NCBI GenBank assembly: GCA_033439295.1
Contig: JAVTLE010000013.1
Location: 186,001-250,000 of the forward strand
Length of the DNA stretch: 64,000 nt
Source: Deuterostichococcus epilithicus
Lineage: Eukaryota; Chlorophyta; Trebouxiophyceae; Prasiolales; Stichococcaceae
Reading direction: 5' to 3'
The stretch's first letter is position 1; each line of letters begins with the position of its first letter. Shown here piece by piece: positions 1 through 12,372 of the stretch. The notes beneath the pieces were generated by a model that searched no databases, had not been told where the DNA came from, and saw only the letters and a program-made list of their open reading frames with translations. The translations under genes and the position numbers were made by a program.

Positions 1-1457
1 TGCAGCTGCACAGCGCACATACGAGCTTCCCAGTCTCCGCACCCTGAGCCAAGACTTGGCAGGCAGCGTCGACACGCTGTGCGATGCGCCAGTGGCATGC
101 GCACAGCTGCACCTCTACGAGGCTGGCCACAAGCCTCTTCTGGCAGCTGCCTCCTGCCTGGCCTCGAGTGTCTCAAAGGAGGCACACCAGATCTTCAGCG
201 AGTGTTGTGATATGTCTGCGGGGCTGAACCATCGCTTGACGCCTGCATGGCTCGCAGGGCAGCACCGGCTGCGGCGGCCGCCAGAGGGGTCCGACTCCAC
301 GTACACGGGGCGAGGCGCTGCCTTCGGTACCGGCGGCCACCAGGAAATCTACTGTTGCTACGACAACGCACAGGCACGCAGCCTGTCTGCGGCTGCCTGC
401 AGTCTGAAGAGGCCGCTGCGTCGTCGGCACCTGAGCAACATGCTGTGAGTGACTTCTTTGCATCCGACTGCAGACAGCCCAGATTCCTGTTGGAGCGCGG
501 GTTGCAGCGGTGCAGCCGCTGACGCCGCCATGAGGCATTGCGCTAAAGACTCGTGTGATGACGCCCCATCAGCAATCGCACGCACTGTTGTGCGCGCAGG
601 CATACCCATCCTACCTCCTGCATGTCTCCCTGGACTGACCGCTGCCAGGACGCCGGCAGCTGCAGCAGGGCTGCCGTTGGATGTGGTGTGGTCTCGCTGC
701 AATGGCGGAGGCTAAACCCCGCGTAGGCAGGAAACACGAAGCAGTACTCGCTGGCGAACCGCTGCTGGGGTCCACCTGGTGTTCTGTTGGGTTCATGCGG
801 CTGCACAGCCGCGGTTGTGCGGCCGCAGCTGCCGCATATCAATACTACGCCTTATGCCTCACAAACGTGGAGAGCTAAACACTCAAGTAAGAGCAGACAG
901 CTGGTGAATCGGCTTCCACTGGCGACACTCGGTTTGCATGTGGTGGAATGAGATGCAACGGCTGCAGGAGCTGACGCTAGCAGTAGCTGCCCTGGGAGCG
1001 GCGGCTGCGATCGGACATGCATTGCAGCATTGCAGGTGTGTTTATGGGAAGCTTGTCGATCGATGTACCTACGTGGTAATGGGTTCAGGACTGGAACTGT
1101 TGCAAACCTCAGACGGTCAGCTCCGTACCGAGTGCATTCAGCGAGATGTGAACCTACCTACTCTCACAGAGTTCTGCCGGAGCAAAAGCTTTTGCAACCA
1201 AAAGAGTCAAATGTCTGAACCTGAACCCGGCACCATTTATCGCAATTTATACACTTTGGATCCTCGAGCACAATGAACTGGATGAATGTACAAGAGCCCC
1301 CGTGTCCCGCTACGCCTGCTGCCCTGCAGCGCCTAGCATTCGGCCCTGCTGCCGGCTTGCACACAGATCAGAAGCCACTTGGGAACACTGCTTATATGCT
1401 CGCAGACATTCGTGATACTCAACAAGGCGCTGCATTAATAATGTCAGCAGCCCCGCT
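1..1457. other. No gene recognised
   Basis: Open frames of up to about 166 codons exist on both strands, but none shows a recognisable motif or a convincing exon chain. The left part may hold the 3' side of a gene lying mostly outside the window. The right part is the 3' flank of the acid phosphatase gene. Confidence 0.4.
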
Positions 1458-4400
1458 CTAGTAAGATGCCTGCTGCTCCATCGCCTCGCCAGCTGCAGTA
1501 CCCGCCCCCTCATCCAAGACCGAAACAGTGACCCCGTTGCTGTTGACCCCCGCCTCATCTGCTGCTGCGAATCCTGCTGCCGTAGTGTCCAGCCATGCCG
1601 ACATGGCAGCGTCCCCAGCGTCGCCCTCATCAGCCGCCGCCCCAGCCCCGCCGGCCACTGACGTTCGCGCATCCTCCTCGGCGGTTCCGCTGTTGGATGG
1701 CGCGTTGCGGGGGATGGTGGCGGTGTACATCGGCTGCCGACCCTCCAGCCCGAAGAAGGAGGCCTCCAGGGCATCCCGGCGCACCGAGATCGCCACAAAG
1801 CCTGCAGCACCAGAAACCCCCGACTTCAGAAATTTCGAATGCGGGCTCCACGTGGAGCATGGCCAGACCCTCACACCCAGCCCTGGTGTCGGAGTTTTTC
1901 ATGCACATGTCAATGCATCAGAGAGGCAGCCGAACTGCATGTGCTGCTTTACGAACGACCCAGGATGTCGAGGCTGCCAGCCTCCGCCAAGTCTGCGTCA
2001 GACAGGTCAGCGCGCAGCAAAGGAGACTACTTTCGTAGCCAACAAATCAGTTGAGCCAATATGAAGGCCAGCTGCAGGACACACCTTGAGCGCCGTGCTG
2101 GAACAGCGCGTCAGACGCGCCGCCCAGCGCGCGCGTCGCCGAGCCGGCGCCGCTGACAATGTGGTGCGTGGCCCGCCCCGACTCCCGTATGAGCTCCAGG
2201 TCGTGATCGTGGCCCGCCAGGTACAGCTGCACGCCGTAGCGCTCGAGCAGCGGCTCCACCCAGCCTGCGACCATGAGTCAACAAACCTGGTTCGCGAAAC
2301 CAGAGAGGGGAGCATGACCGATAGAACTAGACCGTGAAATCTGAGAGGAATTTGGTGTCAGCCACCCGGGTACTGTTCTGTGCCTTGGCGCCGCGCCGCA
2401 GCTGCCAGTTCGCCCGGAGTACCCAATCCACCTTGTGGATGCGCAGGTGTGCGCGGCTCTCGACACCTCCGTCGCGTTGCAGATCTCACAATCGAACTGA
2501 GCCAGGGTTGAGACTGTTGCACAGGTCCCGCGCTGCGGCGCGTGTCTTGACGCAAGGCCAGCTGGCCAGACAGGCCAGCAGCCGACGTAAGGACGCTCCA
2601 GCGATGCAAGCTGCCATAAAAAGGTCCGAGGACTCACGTCGCAGCTCCGGGGTGTCGCCGTGCTCTTCGCCGTTGGAGCGCACGGGGTGATGCCCCACAA
2701 CCAGCTTCCAGCCAGCTGCCGACGCCGCCAGCGCCGCCTCCAGCTCCACCAGGTTGGCCATCCACGACTGCTCCCGGATGCCACCTGCAGGAGCGCAACT
2801 TTTCTGCCTTCGACTGTACTCCCGATACTCAGGAGCCATGCTCTGTATGTGGACTGCTCGCGGATGCCGCTTACCGCTTGCAGGCAGCCTCTCACCTCAG
2901 ACTCCCTTTTGACAAACTCTGAGAGCATCAAAAGGCCGACATGAAGACAGCATGAGCATGCACCATCGAGCTCCCGCCACAAGGCCGTGCTGCCAGCATG
3001 AGGTCCAGGCACGATCTGCACGATCTGTCCGACTGCGGCGCTGGTGCCTTGAATAAGCAGCTGCTGGGCCTGTCCGTGGCTGTCCGGGACCATGCATCTG
3101 GACCGAACCAAGCCGTAGGGTGCATGCCAGCGCTCATAAGGTGCCTTTCGGACAAACCCCAGCAGTACTTGATTTTTATTCCATTTTTTTCTTGCTCAAC
3201 AGACCCACGCACCAGGGTTGGCTGCCCAGGGCCGTTCATAATAGTACTGCACGAAAGGCGTGGTGTCGTACCTGCGCATGCATGTACAGGCGGCGCACTC
3301 ATCGTCCGGCTCCTCGTGTGTGTGCAGGCTACATTTGCAGTTCGTTCCAAGACGGCGCGGAACTTGCAAGTCGTTGTATGGTCCCCGGTGTTATCGAGGT
3401 GGCAGCCCCGGCTGCAGAGAGTGTCGGGCTGCGCCCAACAGATCGGCAGCAACGGGGATGATGATGCAAGCAGCGGGCAGCGGCAGTTGCACGCGGAAAG
3501 AGGTGGAAGTCGCATAGGCGCACATGAAGATGTCGAGGGCGCCGCCCGCCAGCGACAGCACGCGTGAGCGGCGGCACTGCCAGCGGCTGTCGCGCTGCCG
3601 TAGCTCCGCAGACAGCTGCGGCGGCCGCACAAGTCGCATCAGTCCAGGCGCTGAAACCACAGCTTCATGACCAGACGGCAGGCACAGTTGCGATGGCTGA
3701 TGCGGTGTGTTCCCGCTGGCCTGTCATCCGCCCAGTGCGCCCTTGCGACACGCTGTTCCTGGGGAAAACCCTGACAGTACATCTCGGCCTTGCCAGAAGC
3801 GCAGCCAGCAGCCTGCTCAACAGCCAGCAAATACAAAGGGGTCACCTGTGTGAGCAGGCCGGCGGAGCAACGCCATGCCGGTGCGTCCGGCGCGCACTCA
3901 GGCGGTGGGTCCCCAGGGGCGATGCCGTCGCCGTAATCATGATTACCGGCGACCGCATACCACGGCACCTCCACGGCAGCAAGGCACTTTGGGTCCCAAA
4001 GTTTGTAAACGTGGTTGTCAGCACAGCTGCGGGCCGCAGCCAGCTGACGCAGGTTGGCGCTGCCGCTCCAGCTACTCGCAGCTCCCAGGCAGGCGCCGCC
4101 GCAGCAAGACATGGTATAAGCCTGCGTGAGGCGGAGTTGCCATGCAGCCCCTGTCTGGACGGTGCACGTTGGAAACCATAATCCCTAAGCGCACCTGCAG
4201 CTCTGGCTGGCGGTACACGTTCGTGAAGCTCTGTGCAAAGTTGGCGTCGTCCACGCTCGTCAGGCCGCCTGCACAAAGAGCAGGTGTGAGAGTCCCAGAG
4301 CTGTCGGTGACTGCTGCCTCAGGCCGCCAGCCGGTGATATAAGGAAAAAGTGTGGCACAAGGCCGTTATGCGTGCTCGAGCATGCTGATGCGCCATCGAG

Positions 4401-4964
4401 ACACCGCTGTGCGCTCAGTGTAATTCGCATTTGGGCATACTGCAGACACCGCCGCATGCAGACACCCCTGCAGTCTGGCAGCAGCCCACGCACTGGGGTA
4501 GAAGTTGTCGCCCACGGAGACCACAAATTCCGGCGGCGCGCCGCCTGCTGCTGTGGCCATGGCATCCGCGACATCTGACTGGTTGTAGCCTCCCTGGCGG
4601 CCCCAGTCGCCGATCTGCGATTCAACACCGCCGCCTACCTCGATGCCAGCTTCAGCAATTTAGATGAAAACTTGCGTCCCTCTGCAGCTTCGCGTTGAAG
4701 GATTGGTGACATGACGGCGCACTGCCAGCACTCAAGAGGCTGCCTTGAAGAGGAATCGGATCGCCTCAATGCGTGATGTGATGAAGGGCTCACGACTTGA
4801 AAGTGCACAGCGTTTTCGGGCCGCATCAGCAGCGGTTGCTGCTCTGCTGCGGCTTCGCTGGCAGCCTCCGGCAAGATGCTGGCATAGCCCTTGAGGCGCG
4901 GCAGCGACGCCTCTGCTGTGCATGCGCAGCTGATCGCCAGCAGTGTGACCAGGTCCAGAGCCAT
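1458..4964 (-). CDS. Purple acid phosphatase (TRAP-type metallophosphoesterase)
   Basis: A binuclear-metal phosphomonoesterase, probably secreted or vacuolar. Exons in order: 4964-4797, 4614-4494, 4268-4195, 3968-3846, 3615-3524, 3271-3213, 2784-2638, 2264-2085, 1801-1458. All phases close, giving 435 residues. The start was chosen because MALDLVTLLAISCACTAEAS looks like a signal peptide. All expected ligand blocks are present in order: GDWG (D59), GDNFYP (D92, Y95), GNHDYG (N130), VVGHHP (H244) and GHDHD (H280, H282). FDTTPF-like (MYDTTPF) and a C-terminal GFVAISVRRD strand also fit the low-molecular-weight purple acid phosphatases. The roughly 100-residue Ala/Gly/Ser-rich C-terminal extension is unusual. 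Phosphate acquisition is a family-level inference. Exon 1-2 junction is the least certain. Confidence 0.92.
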
Positions 4965-6067
4965 GAGGCCCGCCGTGCGACCTGGGGGGCGGCAGCGCGC
5001 AAGGTGAGCGGCACGAGAACGAGCAGTAAGGCCTTGCAGTCGCGTGATTGGGGGCGATGCCGCACAACGACCGGTTGAGAATGTAATTTGCGTTCTTTGA
5101 GGATCAGCAAAATTCAGAAATGCGGGCTCTGGTGCTCTTGTGCAGCAGTACAAGTCATGCTAACAGCATCCCAGGGCAGGTGCAGCTGGCCATCCATAGG
5201 ATTAATGGTGTGCGCGTGCCTGCCGAGAGTTTCCTGCAGGCCTGGGCGCAACTTCGCGAGCCGCTGCCGCCTCAGCAGGCCACGCAAGGTTTCACTCCGC
5301 GAGCCTGTCGAATATGCCTTGTCAACCCCGATTGCCGTTTCGGCCGCGAAATCGAGCGCGATGTCTTCCGAACATACCAAAAAGAGTTCTCAAAGGCTTT
5401 ATGGGGTCCTATGGCGCTTGCTAACCGCTCACCGCTGCGCATCTTTGATGTCGGAGGTGGGATGTCCGGCGACCCTACTGCCGCGCGGAGGTGGCTGTTG
5501 CCGTGGGACTGGAGCCTGGAGTGGCCTGCGTCGCTGACTGATCCTGCTGGGGCGTCAGGCCGCGGGTTGCGGTCCACTGACGGAGGTGATCCTCGACACT
5601 GTTTCGAGCAGCGAGAAGAGGTTTAGTCCCCAGTGCTTGAGCAGACAGCCGCTAACAGTGACGGTCAGCAGCTGTGAGATCAAGAAGAGGCACCAGTTTC
5701 CCGACTGCTGTCGTCCTCACTGGCATTCAGGTGCGGCTGGGTCGCACCTGAAAGTCTTGTGTGTTGGGCTCGTCCCAGTGAGTCGTTCAAACAAGTTTGA
5801 GGCCTCGGCTGTGGGCTTGAGCTCCAGCATTGTTGCAGTCTACCGGGCAATGCAATGGCCAAGCGGTGCGTAAGCTAGCAAGTGGCATTGCACCTCGACT
5901 GTTGCCCATAGGATGCTTTCGAGACGAGGCGTTGTAAGTTTATGGAACGCTGTGGTGTAGTTGTTATGGAGTTAGGGTTTGAAGCGAGTCTCGGCAATTA
6001 CGAGGCTGGTGCACAGACATTGTCTGCCCAGTCAACGCTTGCAATCGCATCCCGTTGATGCCCCACC
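4965..6067. promoter_or_regulatory. Head-to-head intergenic spacer
   Basis: This separates the divergent acid phosphatase (-) and the small HIG1/ENOD93-like gene (+), so it should hold both promoters and 5' leaders. A 168-codon plus-strand frame at 5120-5626 lacks any recognisable domain and I do not call it. The downstream ATG at 6068 sits in a good context (CCACCATGG). Confidence 0.4.
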
Positions 6068-7117
6068 ATGGTACACGACAACGGCGTGAAGGAGCTCACG
6101 GCCGAGCGGCAGAGGCACAAGGAGGACTGTAGCAACCTCGCGTTCAAGGCGGCATCAAAGTCAGCAGTGGTCGCGCTCGGCGCTGCTGGAGCGGGCGTAT
6201 TTGCGGCCAACACGTTCTCGCCGCCCTTCCGGCGTGCGCTCGGCACATCCGGCAAGGCCGCACTTGTGGTGCGGGTCCTCTTGAAACTTGGGAGGTTTAC
6301 CTAAGAACTCAATTTTGGAACGGCAGCGACTCCGAGCGAATCTGGACAGCAGGCCTGGCAATGAGTTCCATTGTCTCAGACAGCCAGACGGGAGTGGCGC
6401 CCGCATGTTGAGGTTCTCAGGCAGATGATCGACATTTGAAGTCTCAGCCAGCACCTTCACAGCAGCTCACGCACCAGTCTCGCGACAACCTCTGCCACCT
6501 GCGGCATACCGCTCTTAGCATGATTGATCCGCTGATGCCATTTTGAGTGTTTCACTCGTGTGTGGCGGTTCACACACCCGCGGTACATCATCCCGCGCGG
6601 GTCTGATGGGCGCGGACAGGTCAGGCAGCTCCGATCAGGATGCGCGTCGGCCCTCGGGTGCACCCGCCGGATCGTTCAGGAGGTTCGCTGTCTCGTTGCG
6701 GCCCAGCTCTCAAGGAGGCTCAGAGAGTAGCGGGTCGTTCTCTGCGGTGTGCCGCCAGACCCCAGCAGACCCACTCAGACCATGGCAGCCTGATGGTCTC
6801 GCCTCCTGGACGCAGGCCGTCCCTGTGTTCTTCAGCTTTTTCTACAACGGGCTCACGACGGCGCGCACCAGCCCGATCTCCTGTGTGCTGCAGCGTGCTA
6901 CTTTTGAGCTGATACTGTGCGCGCTGTTGTTGCGAAGCACTGCCTCGGTCTGGTGCACAACTTTCCGCCTGCTACGAAGTGCACTGTGTGCGAGCTGCAC
7001 AGCGCCGGCCGCTTCTCGTCCTGAAGCCTGCGCTGCGACATGCAGATGAACAACTGCGCTCGCAGCAAGATCTGGACAGACGATCCCAAAGAGCAGCCCG
7101 CGGCAGCGTTCAAGTAG
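6068..7117 (+). CDS. Small HIG1/ENOD93-like membrane protein (tentative)
   Basis: Exon 1 is 6068-6268 with the ATG in a CCACCATGG context. It encodes a charged N-terminus and then a hydrophobic stretch (SAVVALGAAGAGVFAANTF) followed by PPFRRALGTSGKAAL. A second exon begins at 6816 after CGCAG and encodes VPVFFSFFYNGL. A terminal exon 7046-7117 encodes MNNCARSKIWTDD and stops with AFK. The order of amphipathic helix, two hydrophobic segments and a Cys-Ala-Arg tail resembles ENOD93/HIG1-type inner-mitochondrial-membrane proteins, which associate with respiratory complexes. This is recall of a fold pattern, not a firm family match. The 3' end of exon 2 is unresolved: candidate GT donors near 6892-6904 do not give the phase that exon 3 needs. 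Confidence 0.42.
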
Positions 7118-8893
7118 GGGGAAGTGCCGGATTCTTCACGGCTCACGACCGCCGTTGGGAGGGGGTCTGGTTGCACGGCAGTGCCGTGGACGGCTGTGCC
7201 GTGAGCGGCTCGGAAGCCACGTACGGCTCTGGAGCTTGCCAGGCAGTGACCCGCTCGGCCTAGCGCCGTGTGCTCCATTCTAGACTGATGCAACCAGAGC
7301 CAGAGCCTCAGCGGTCCACCATTCTTGGGGACACAACTACGGCAGGCTTTTGTCTTCATCGGCCCTGTGGCCGTTATGCACTGCCAATCACACACTGCTG
7401 TCTCGCTGAACTTCGTCCCGTGTTCTGAGACGAAGTTGCAGCGTGCCGCCATTTTTGCACATTCAACACAGCCTGGTTTAGTTCGGCTCGCAAATGTGAA
7501 AAAGTAGAGTCACAAACCGTCTTCGAAGCACATGGTCAGCCTGCTTGCCAGACGAAGTGACATACTGGCAGCGCCGTCAACCTGCCACATGCGATGCATT
7601 GTCGCAGCTCGTGTTGCAGCAGGGCAAAAGCCGTCAGTTGGGCGCCTGTTCAGCGCCTCCACCACACAGCGCACAGACCCTCGCAGACCCTGCAGCCTAG
7701 CCCTCAACCGGTTCCTACCTCCTGCTGCGCGCAGGTCTCGCCTGCTTTCTTCTACTTCTTCCTCCGAACCGAGCAGGTGCGGTTCTGCTGCGGCTGCCTG
7801 CGAATTGCAACTTGCTGTTTGGTGTTCTGTCCTGATCCTGCCTTGCGCTGTCTCCACCCATGTAACACTATCTAATGCACTCGCGACAAGTCTGCAGCAC
7901 TGCTGGGGCATCATCACAGACCATGATGCACTCGGCGTGCGCGCAGGTCATGCACGAGTGCGCTCAAAGCCGCGTCTTCAAGCCGGACAGCTCGCAGTAC
8001 TGAGACTCGCCCCCGGCAGGGCGCAGTCGGCAGCAAACTCCTCGACATGGCAGTCGTCCGGCGCACCTAGAAACGAGGCGCCTTGAAGCAGACCCCCTCA
8101 GCCTGCGCCGGCGCTGCTGGCGGCCCCCCGCGGCTGTAGGGCAGCGGCAGCGGCAGGCTCTGAAACGCCCTGAACAGCCCCTGCACGGCGGCAGAACCCT
8201 GGACGGCACATTGCTGGGAACTGATCTCGGGCAGACTAGAGCACAGGTCGTTGCGTACGGGATGCGATCAATTTTGGGAGTGTCTTTTCTTCTCGCCTGG
8301 GTGTGGACCCAGCTGGCATATCGATCATTTTCCTGCTCGGGTGGTCTGTCACATGTGTAATTTCAAGCGAGCAGAGCTGTCGGCATCTGGGTCTGAGTGG
8401 CTGGCTGCGAAAATGCTGAGTGTGCGGTAGTTCTGCAGTGTGAAGTGTTTCCCTGCAAGCGAAGTGTGTCTCACTGAAGTGTGCCCCGCATGCAGCGCGC
8501 TGCCCATGTGCCTTGAACAGAGTGTTTTTGAGACGTGCAGGCACCCTGAGCCAGGGCGGCTGTAGTCCCGCAGCTGAGCTCTTTGCAAGCTGCGCGGCAG
8601 CCCAGCAGCTTCACACAGCTTGGCTCCGCACCTGGCGCCGCGGCTGAGGCGGTGCAGCGGCGGCTGTAGGCACTGCTGCAGCAGCCGCAGCCATGGGCAC
8701 TCCAGACTTTCCAGTGCAGCGCATCCATGGCGTCGCTGCCGTGTCTTGCCTGACCTGGTGAGCACACCTCTCTTGCTGCACCTTGCAATCTTGAAAGCTG
8801 CTGTGCTCCGTGGCCTCCGACGCCTGAGAGGCTTCGTATCTTGTTGCCACCGGACGGACTTGCCCGCTGCCGCCTCGGCAGTCGTCTCGGCAG
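7118..8893. other. No gene recognised
   Basis: Several antisense frames occur but no motif or phase-consistent exon chain was found. The right part may contain the first exon and leader of the TLC-domain gene, whose true start I could not fix. Confidence 0.35.
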
Positions 8894-11800
8894 ATGCTGT
8901 TGCTAGACTGGGAAACCGACGAAGGGCATTTATATCTGAGGGCCGCAACACGCTGCATTTGCAGGGTGGCGGTCAACGTTCTGACGCACATCTGCACGCC
9001 ACGGCTCTGGCGCGGCTATGCACATTTGGGAGCCGCGCAGAGGTTGGCCTGGACCAACCGCATCGCCTCCGCCGCATATGTGCGCCGCTAACCATTGCTC
9101 CCCTTGGCTGTAGCAGCCCATGCTTGGCATCACACCGGCACCATGGCCGTTGGCGGGCGCCGCAGAAAAGGGCTTCAGCAGGGCGCCGCCACCAGCGCCT
9201 GCCTGATCCGACAGGCTGCCACTGCAGACATGCTGGCTATGCGGACCACACGCTGCTGCTAGTGCGCATTTGCACCACTGGCGCGAGTCGCCGGGCAGCA
9301 TCTCCGATGCGGACAAGCAAGCTGTACAGACAGTCCGGATGATGAGCCTATTGTTTGAGCTGGCGCAGGCGCTGGTGTTGGTGACAGGGCAGGCGCACAA
9401 CTTGCGGGACCCGGTGCTATGGGCGGACCCATTATTTGCTGTCACAGGTCAGTGATCCCAAGCAAACCCACACACGATTCTCTGTGAGGAGGCCCTGAGA
9501 ATCTCCGACCATTCGAGCGTGCTTGGTCTGGGCGCCTTGCCCTGCCTGCGCAATGTCACACGGCAACAGCCCGCCTCCCGCCTGACTGCTCTTGCCTGTG
9601 CGACCAGCCGCAGCCGCCCCCCGGGGTGGCGGCCACAGCCTCTGGCCATTGGCGGTACACGGCTGCCTGCGCCCGGCGCTGTTTCCAGCTCCTTTCGATC
9701 ACCTTGCTGTGGACTGCTCAGCTGTCACTGCTCAACTGTCACTTCTCTTTCCAGACGGGCACTTTTTTTGGGGCGCCGTCATGTATGGGTACCTGGCCTA
9801 CGACACCGCCTTCACGCTCGCCTTCTACGCCGCCGTCGGGTCGCCGTCCTTCCTGGCACACCACGCGCTGGGCCTGGCCGCCTGCGCCTTTGGGCTGTAT
9901 CACAACAGGCGTGCTCCTTTGTTTTCGTGCCGATATCCCCCGCTGCTGCTTCCGCTAAGTGTATTGCTGGCGCCTGATCCTTAAACCTAAACCCAAAGCG
10001 AACAATTGGCATTGTGAGATGCAGTTGTCCAGCGGTCGTCCAGCCAGCTGGGCGAATGCAGTCGTGCTGCTGTGCTGCCTGCTCGTCTGCTACATTAATG
10101 CCTGCAGCGCTGTCGCTGCACCTGCCCCAGCTGCTGCTCGCCGAGCCGTTGCCAGGCGGAGCCCGTGTCCATGGGCGCCGACAGCGCCCCTCAGTTGGAC
10201 GATGCCTGCTGATGCCATCGCCGCCGCTTTTGCGCTGCAGGATGGCGCTGTTCGGCATGGCCATCCAGGTCTTGTTCGAGTCCACCACCCCGCTGCTGCA
10301 CCTGCTGGGCTGCCTCAAGCTGGCGGGGCGCGCCGGGAGCCGCCTCTACCTCGCCGCAGGTGGGATTGAGCAGTTTTCTGTGTACTCGTTTTGCTGTTGC
10401 CTGGTACCTGTCCTCTCGGAAGCGGCGCTGCCAGTGCTGGGTGGCTGCCAGTGTCACATGCCGCGAGCGCCGCTGTGTCGAGGCGGCAGGTGATCGGCTG
10501 TAGCCCGAGTTCTCAGCTGCAAGCATCTTCTGGTGTAAGTGCCCCACCAGGAGCAAAAGCGTGCTTGCCACTGTCGTGCAGGCCTAGCGCTGGTGGTGCA
10601 ATTTGTTGTCTGCCGCGTTGCCGCCGGCGCCTACTTCTGGGCACTGCTCATCGCCGCAGTGTGGCGCCTGCCGGGGAGCCCACCACCGTGGGCAGCCGCC
10701 GGCATCGCCGTTCTCGGCGCGCTGTGTGCCCTCAACACCCTGTGGCTCGCCAGGATGGTGTCCATGGCGCGGGCGCGGCTGCAACCGGCGGCCAGGGGCG
10801 GCCGTCCGGCGGCTGCCCTGGCGTCAGGTGCTTCCGGCACCAGCAGAGGCGCGGCGGCGGCCGCCAAGGCGGCGACTGCGGCGGGACGCTGCAGGATGGT
10901 CTCCCTGTTGGCTCGCGCCGGCTCGCTGTCAGCGACCGAGGCAGCGTCCCACGCCGCGGCATTCGCAGCCGCAAAGGCGGCGGCTGCAGGCTCGCTGGCA
11001 ACTGCAGGCCCGTCGCCGGCGCCAGCGGCCCCGCGGCCGCATTTGACGCAAAGCAACGGTATGCCACGGCGGCGGGCGCCGACAGCCGAGCCCCCTGCGC
11101 AGGGCTCGGACCGCCAAGGCAGCGTTGCGCCGAGGCTGCCTGCGGCGCCATCGCTGAAGCGGCAAGGCATGAGCGGGCCGCTTGATGTGGAGCTGCCGCC
11201 GCTGCCACCGTTGCCGGAAGCTGCAGACTCCGATGGCGGCTTTTCTGCCGGTGTCGGCAGTGCTAGCCGTGACCCGGCTGGGAAGGACGAATGCTGCTTC
11301 TGCGGTGACGACCACCATGCCAGCCACCACAGGATGGCAGCGCACAAGCCTGCGCCGTTGGCGCCAGGGTTTTCCGCAGCGGCCGCTGCTGGTGCAGCAG
11401 GCCACAGCAGTGCCGCTGCAGAGAGTGGGCCGGCGGCACAGTCGCCGATGGCAGATTCAGCGCAGCTGCTGGTGGCCGGCGGCCCTCCCTGCGGCGGCGA
11501 ATGCGACTGCGCCTACTGCGGTGATGACCACCACAGGAGCCACAGCAGCTCTGGCCTGCGCAGGCTGCCAACGCCACCACCGCCAAAGCAGCCCAGTATA
11601 GAGTGTTTACCGCCGCCGCTGCAGCAGCCCGCAGCAGCAGCAGCAGCTGGCTCAGCACAGGAAGCTGAAACGCAGCAGAAGCCAGTGGCACCAAAGCTTG
11701 AAGCGCCGGTCGTAGCCCTGGCGGCGCATCCGGCCACGAATCATTCCTGGAAACAGCGGCTGCGGGCTGTGCCAGCGCTGCCGACAGCAGGGATTAAGAC

Positions 11801-11957
11801 GGCCGCCTCCGACTGCAGCATGAGCTACTACGACAGCTGTGGCAACAGCCGCCGCATATCTGTGCACATGCCGCCAGGAACGAGTGATGCGGAGGCCGAT
11901 GGCAAGGAGGGAGCAGGTCGCGGCACCGTCAATATCACAGCCTCAGCTTGCCACTGA
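8894..11957 (+). CDS. TLC-domain membrane protein with long Cys/His-motif tail
   Basis: Exons: 8894(or about 8965)-9079, 9330-9447, 9755-9908, 10241-10359, 10582-11957; about 650 residues if the first ATG is used. Core TLC (TRAM-LAG1-CLN8) features are in order: AQRLAWTNRIASA, DPVLWADPLFAV, GYLAYDTAF, a His pair in FLAHHALGLAACAFGLY, then VLFESTTPLLHLL and further transmembrane segments ending near NTLWLARM. TLC proteins act in lipid synthesis or sensing in ER-type membranes; the CLN8/TMEM56-like order fits better than ceramide synthase. The last exon adds about 400 Ala/Ser/Pro-rich residues that carry two copies of CxxCGDDHHxSH, at 11287-11330 and 11500-11550. The third intron needs a CAG|GC donor at 9909; a GT alternative 20 bases downstream would add seven residues. 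Confidence 0.82.
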
Positions 11958-12372
11958 CAGCACCTGCCTTTCAATACAGTATGCTGCAAGCGCCAGCATT
12001 ATGTGAACGGGGCGGGTGTGATTCTTTTTCGTGATGTATTGCAGTGATTATAGCTGTACCGCCAACACCAGCAGATACCTGGGCTGCACAATTTGTTTTG
12101 CATCCGTGTTGCGTGCACATTCCTGTCGGATTCAACTCGCACTGATGCGCACAATCAAGAAAGCGCCAATGATTGTGAAGATGTCCGACGTGCAAGTTTC
12201 ATTAAGATACACGAGTTCGCATGGCGTCACAGCTGGAATTGTGAACTGCCATGCGCACGCAGATGCAGCAGATCACTTCTACATTTGATCATGCAAATGT
12301 GCCTCTATGCACAAATTTACAAGCACGATTTATTTGGTGCTGCGCACTGCTGTGGTGGGTCTGATACCTTGG
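11958..12372. other. Tail-to-tail spacer
   Basis: This is the 3' flank shared by the plus-strand TLC gene and the minus-strand Hint-like gene. The sequence is less GC-rich and has no recognisable coding exon. A donor-like AAA|GTGAGA near 12475 on the minus strand could splice the Hint-like gene into a further exon here. Confidence 0.35.

Noticed and set aside
5120-5626. 168-codon plus-strand frame in the divergent spacer
   Set aside because: No domain, no exon partners and no homology that I recognise; length is not unusual for this GC content.
10631-11347. Minus-strand frame of 238 codons
   Set aside because: It is antisense to the Ala-rich tail exon of the TLC gene. Composition alone keeps it open.
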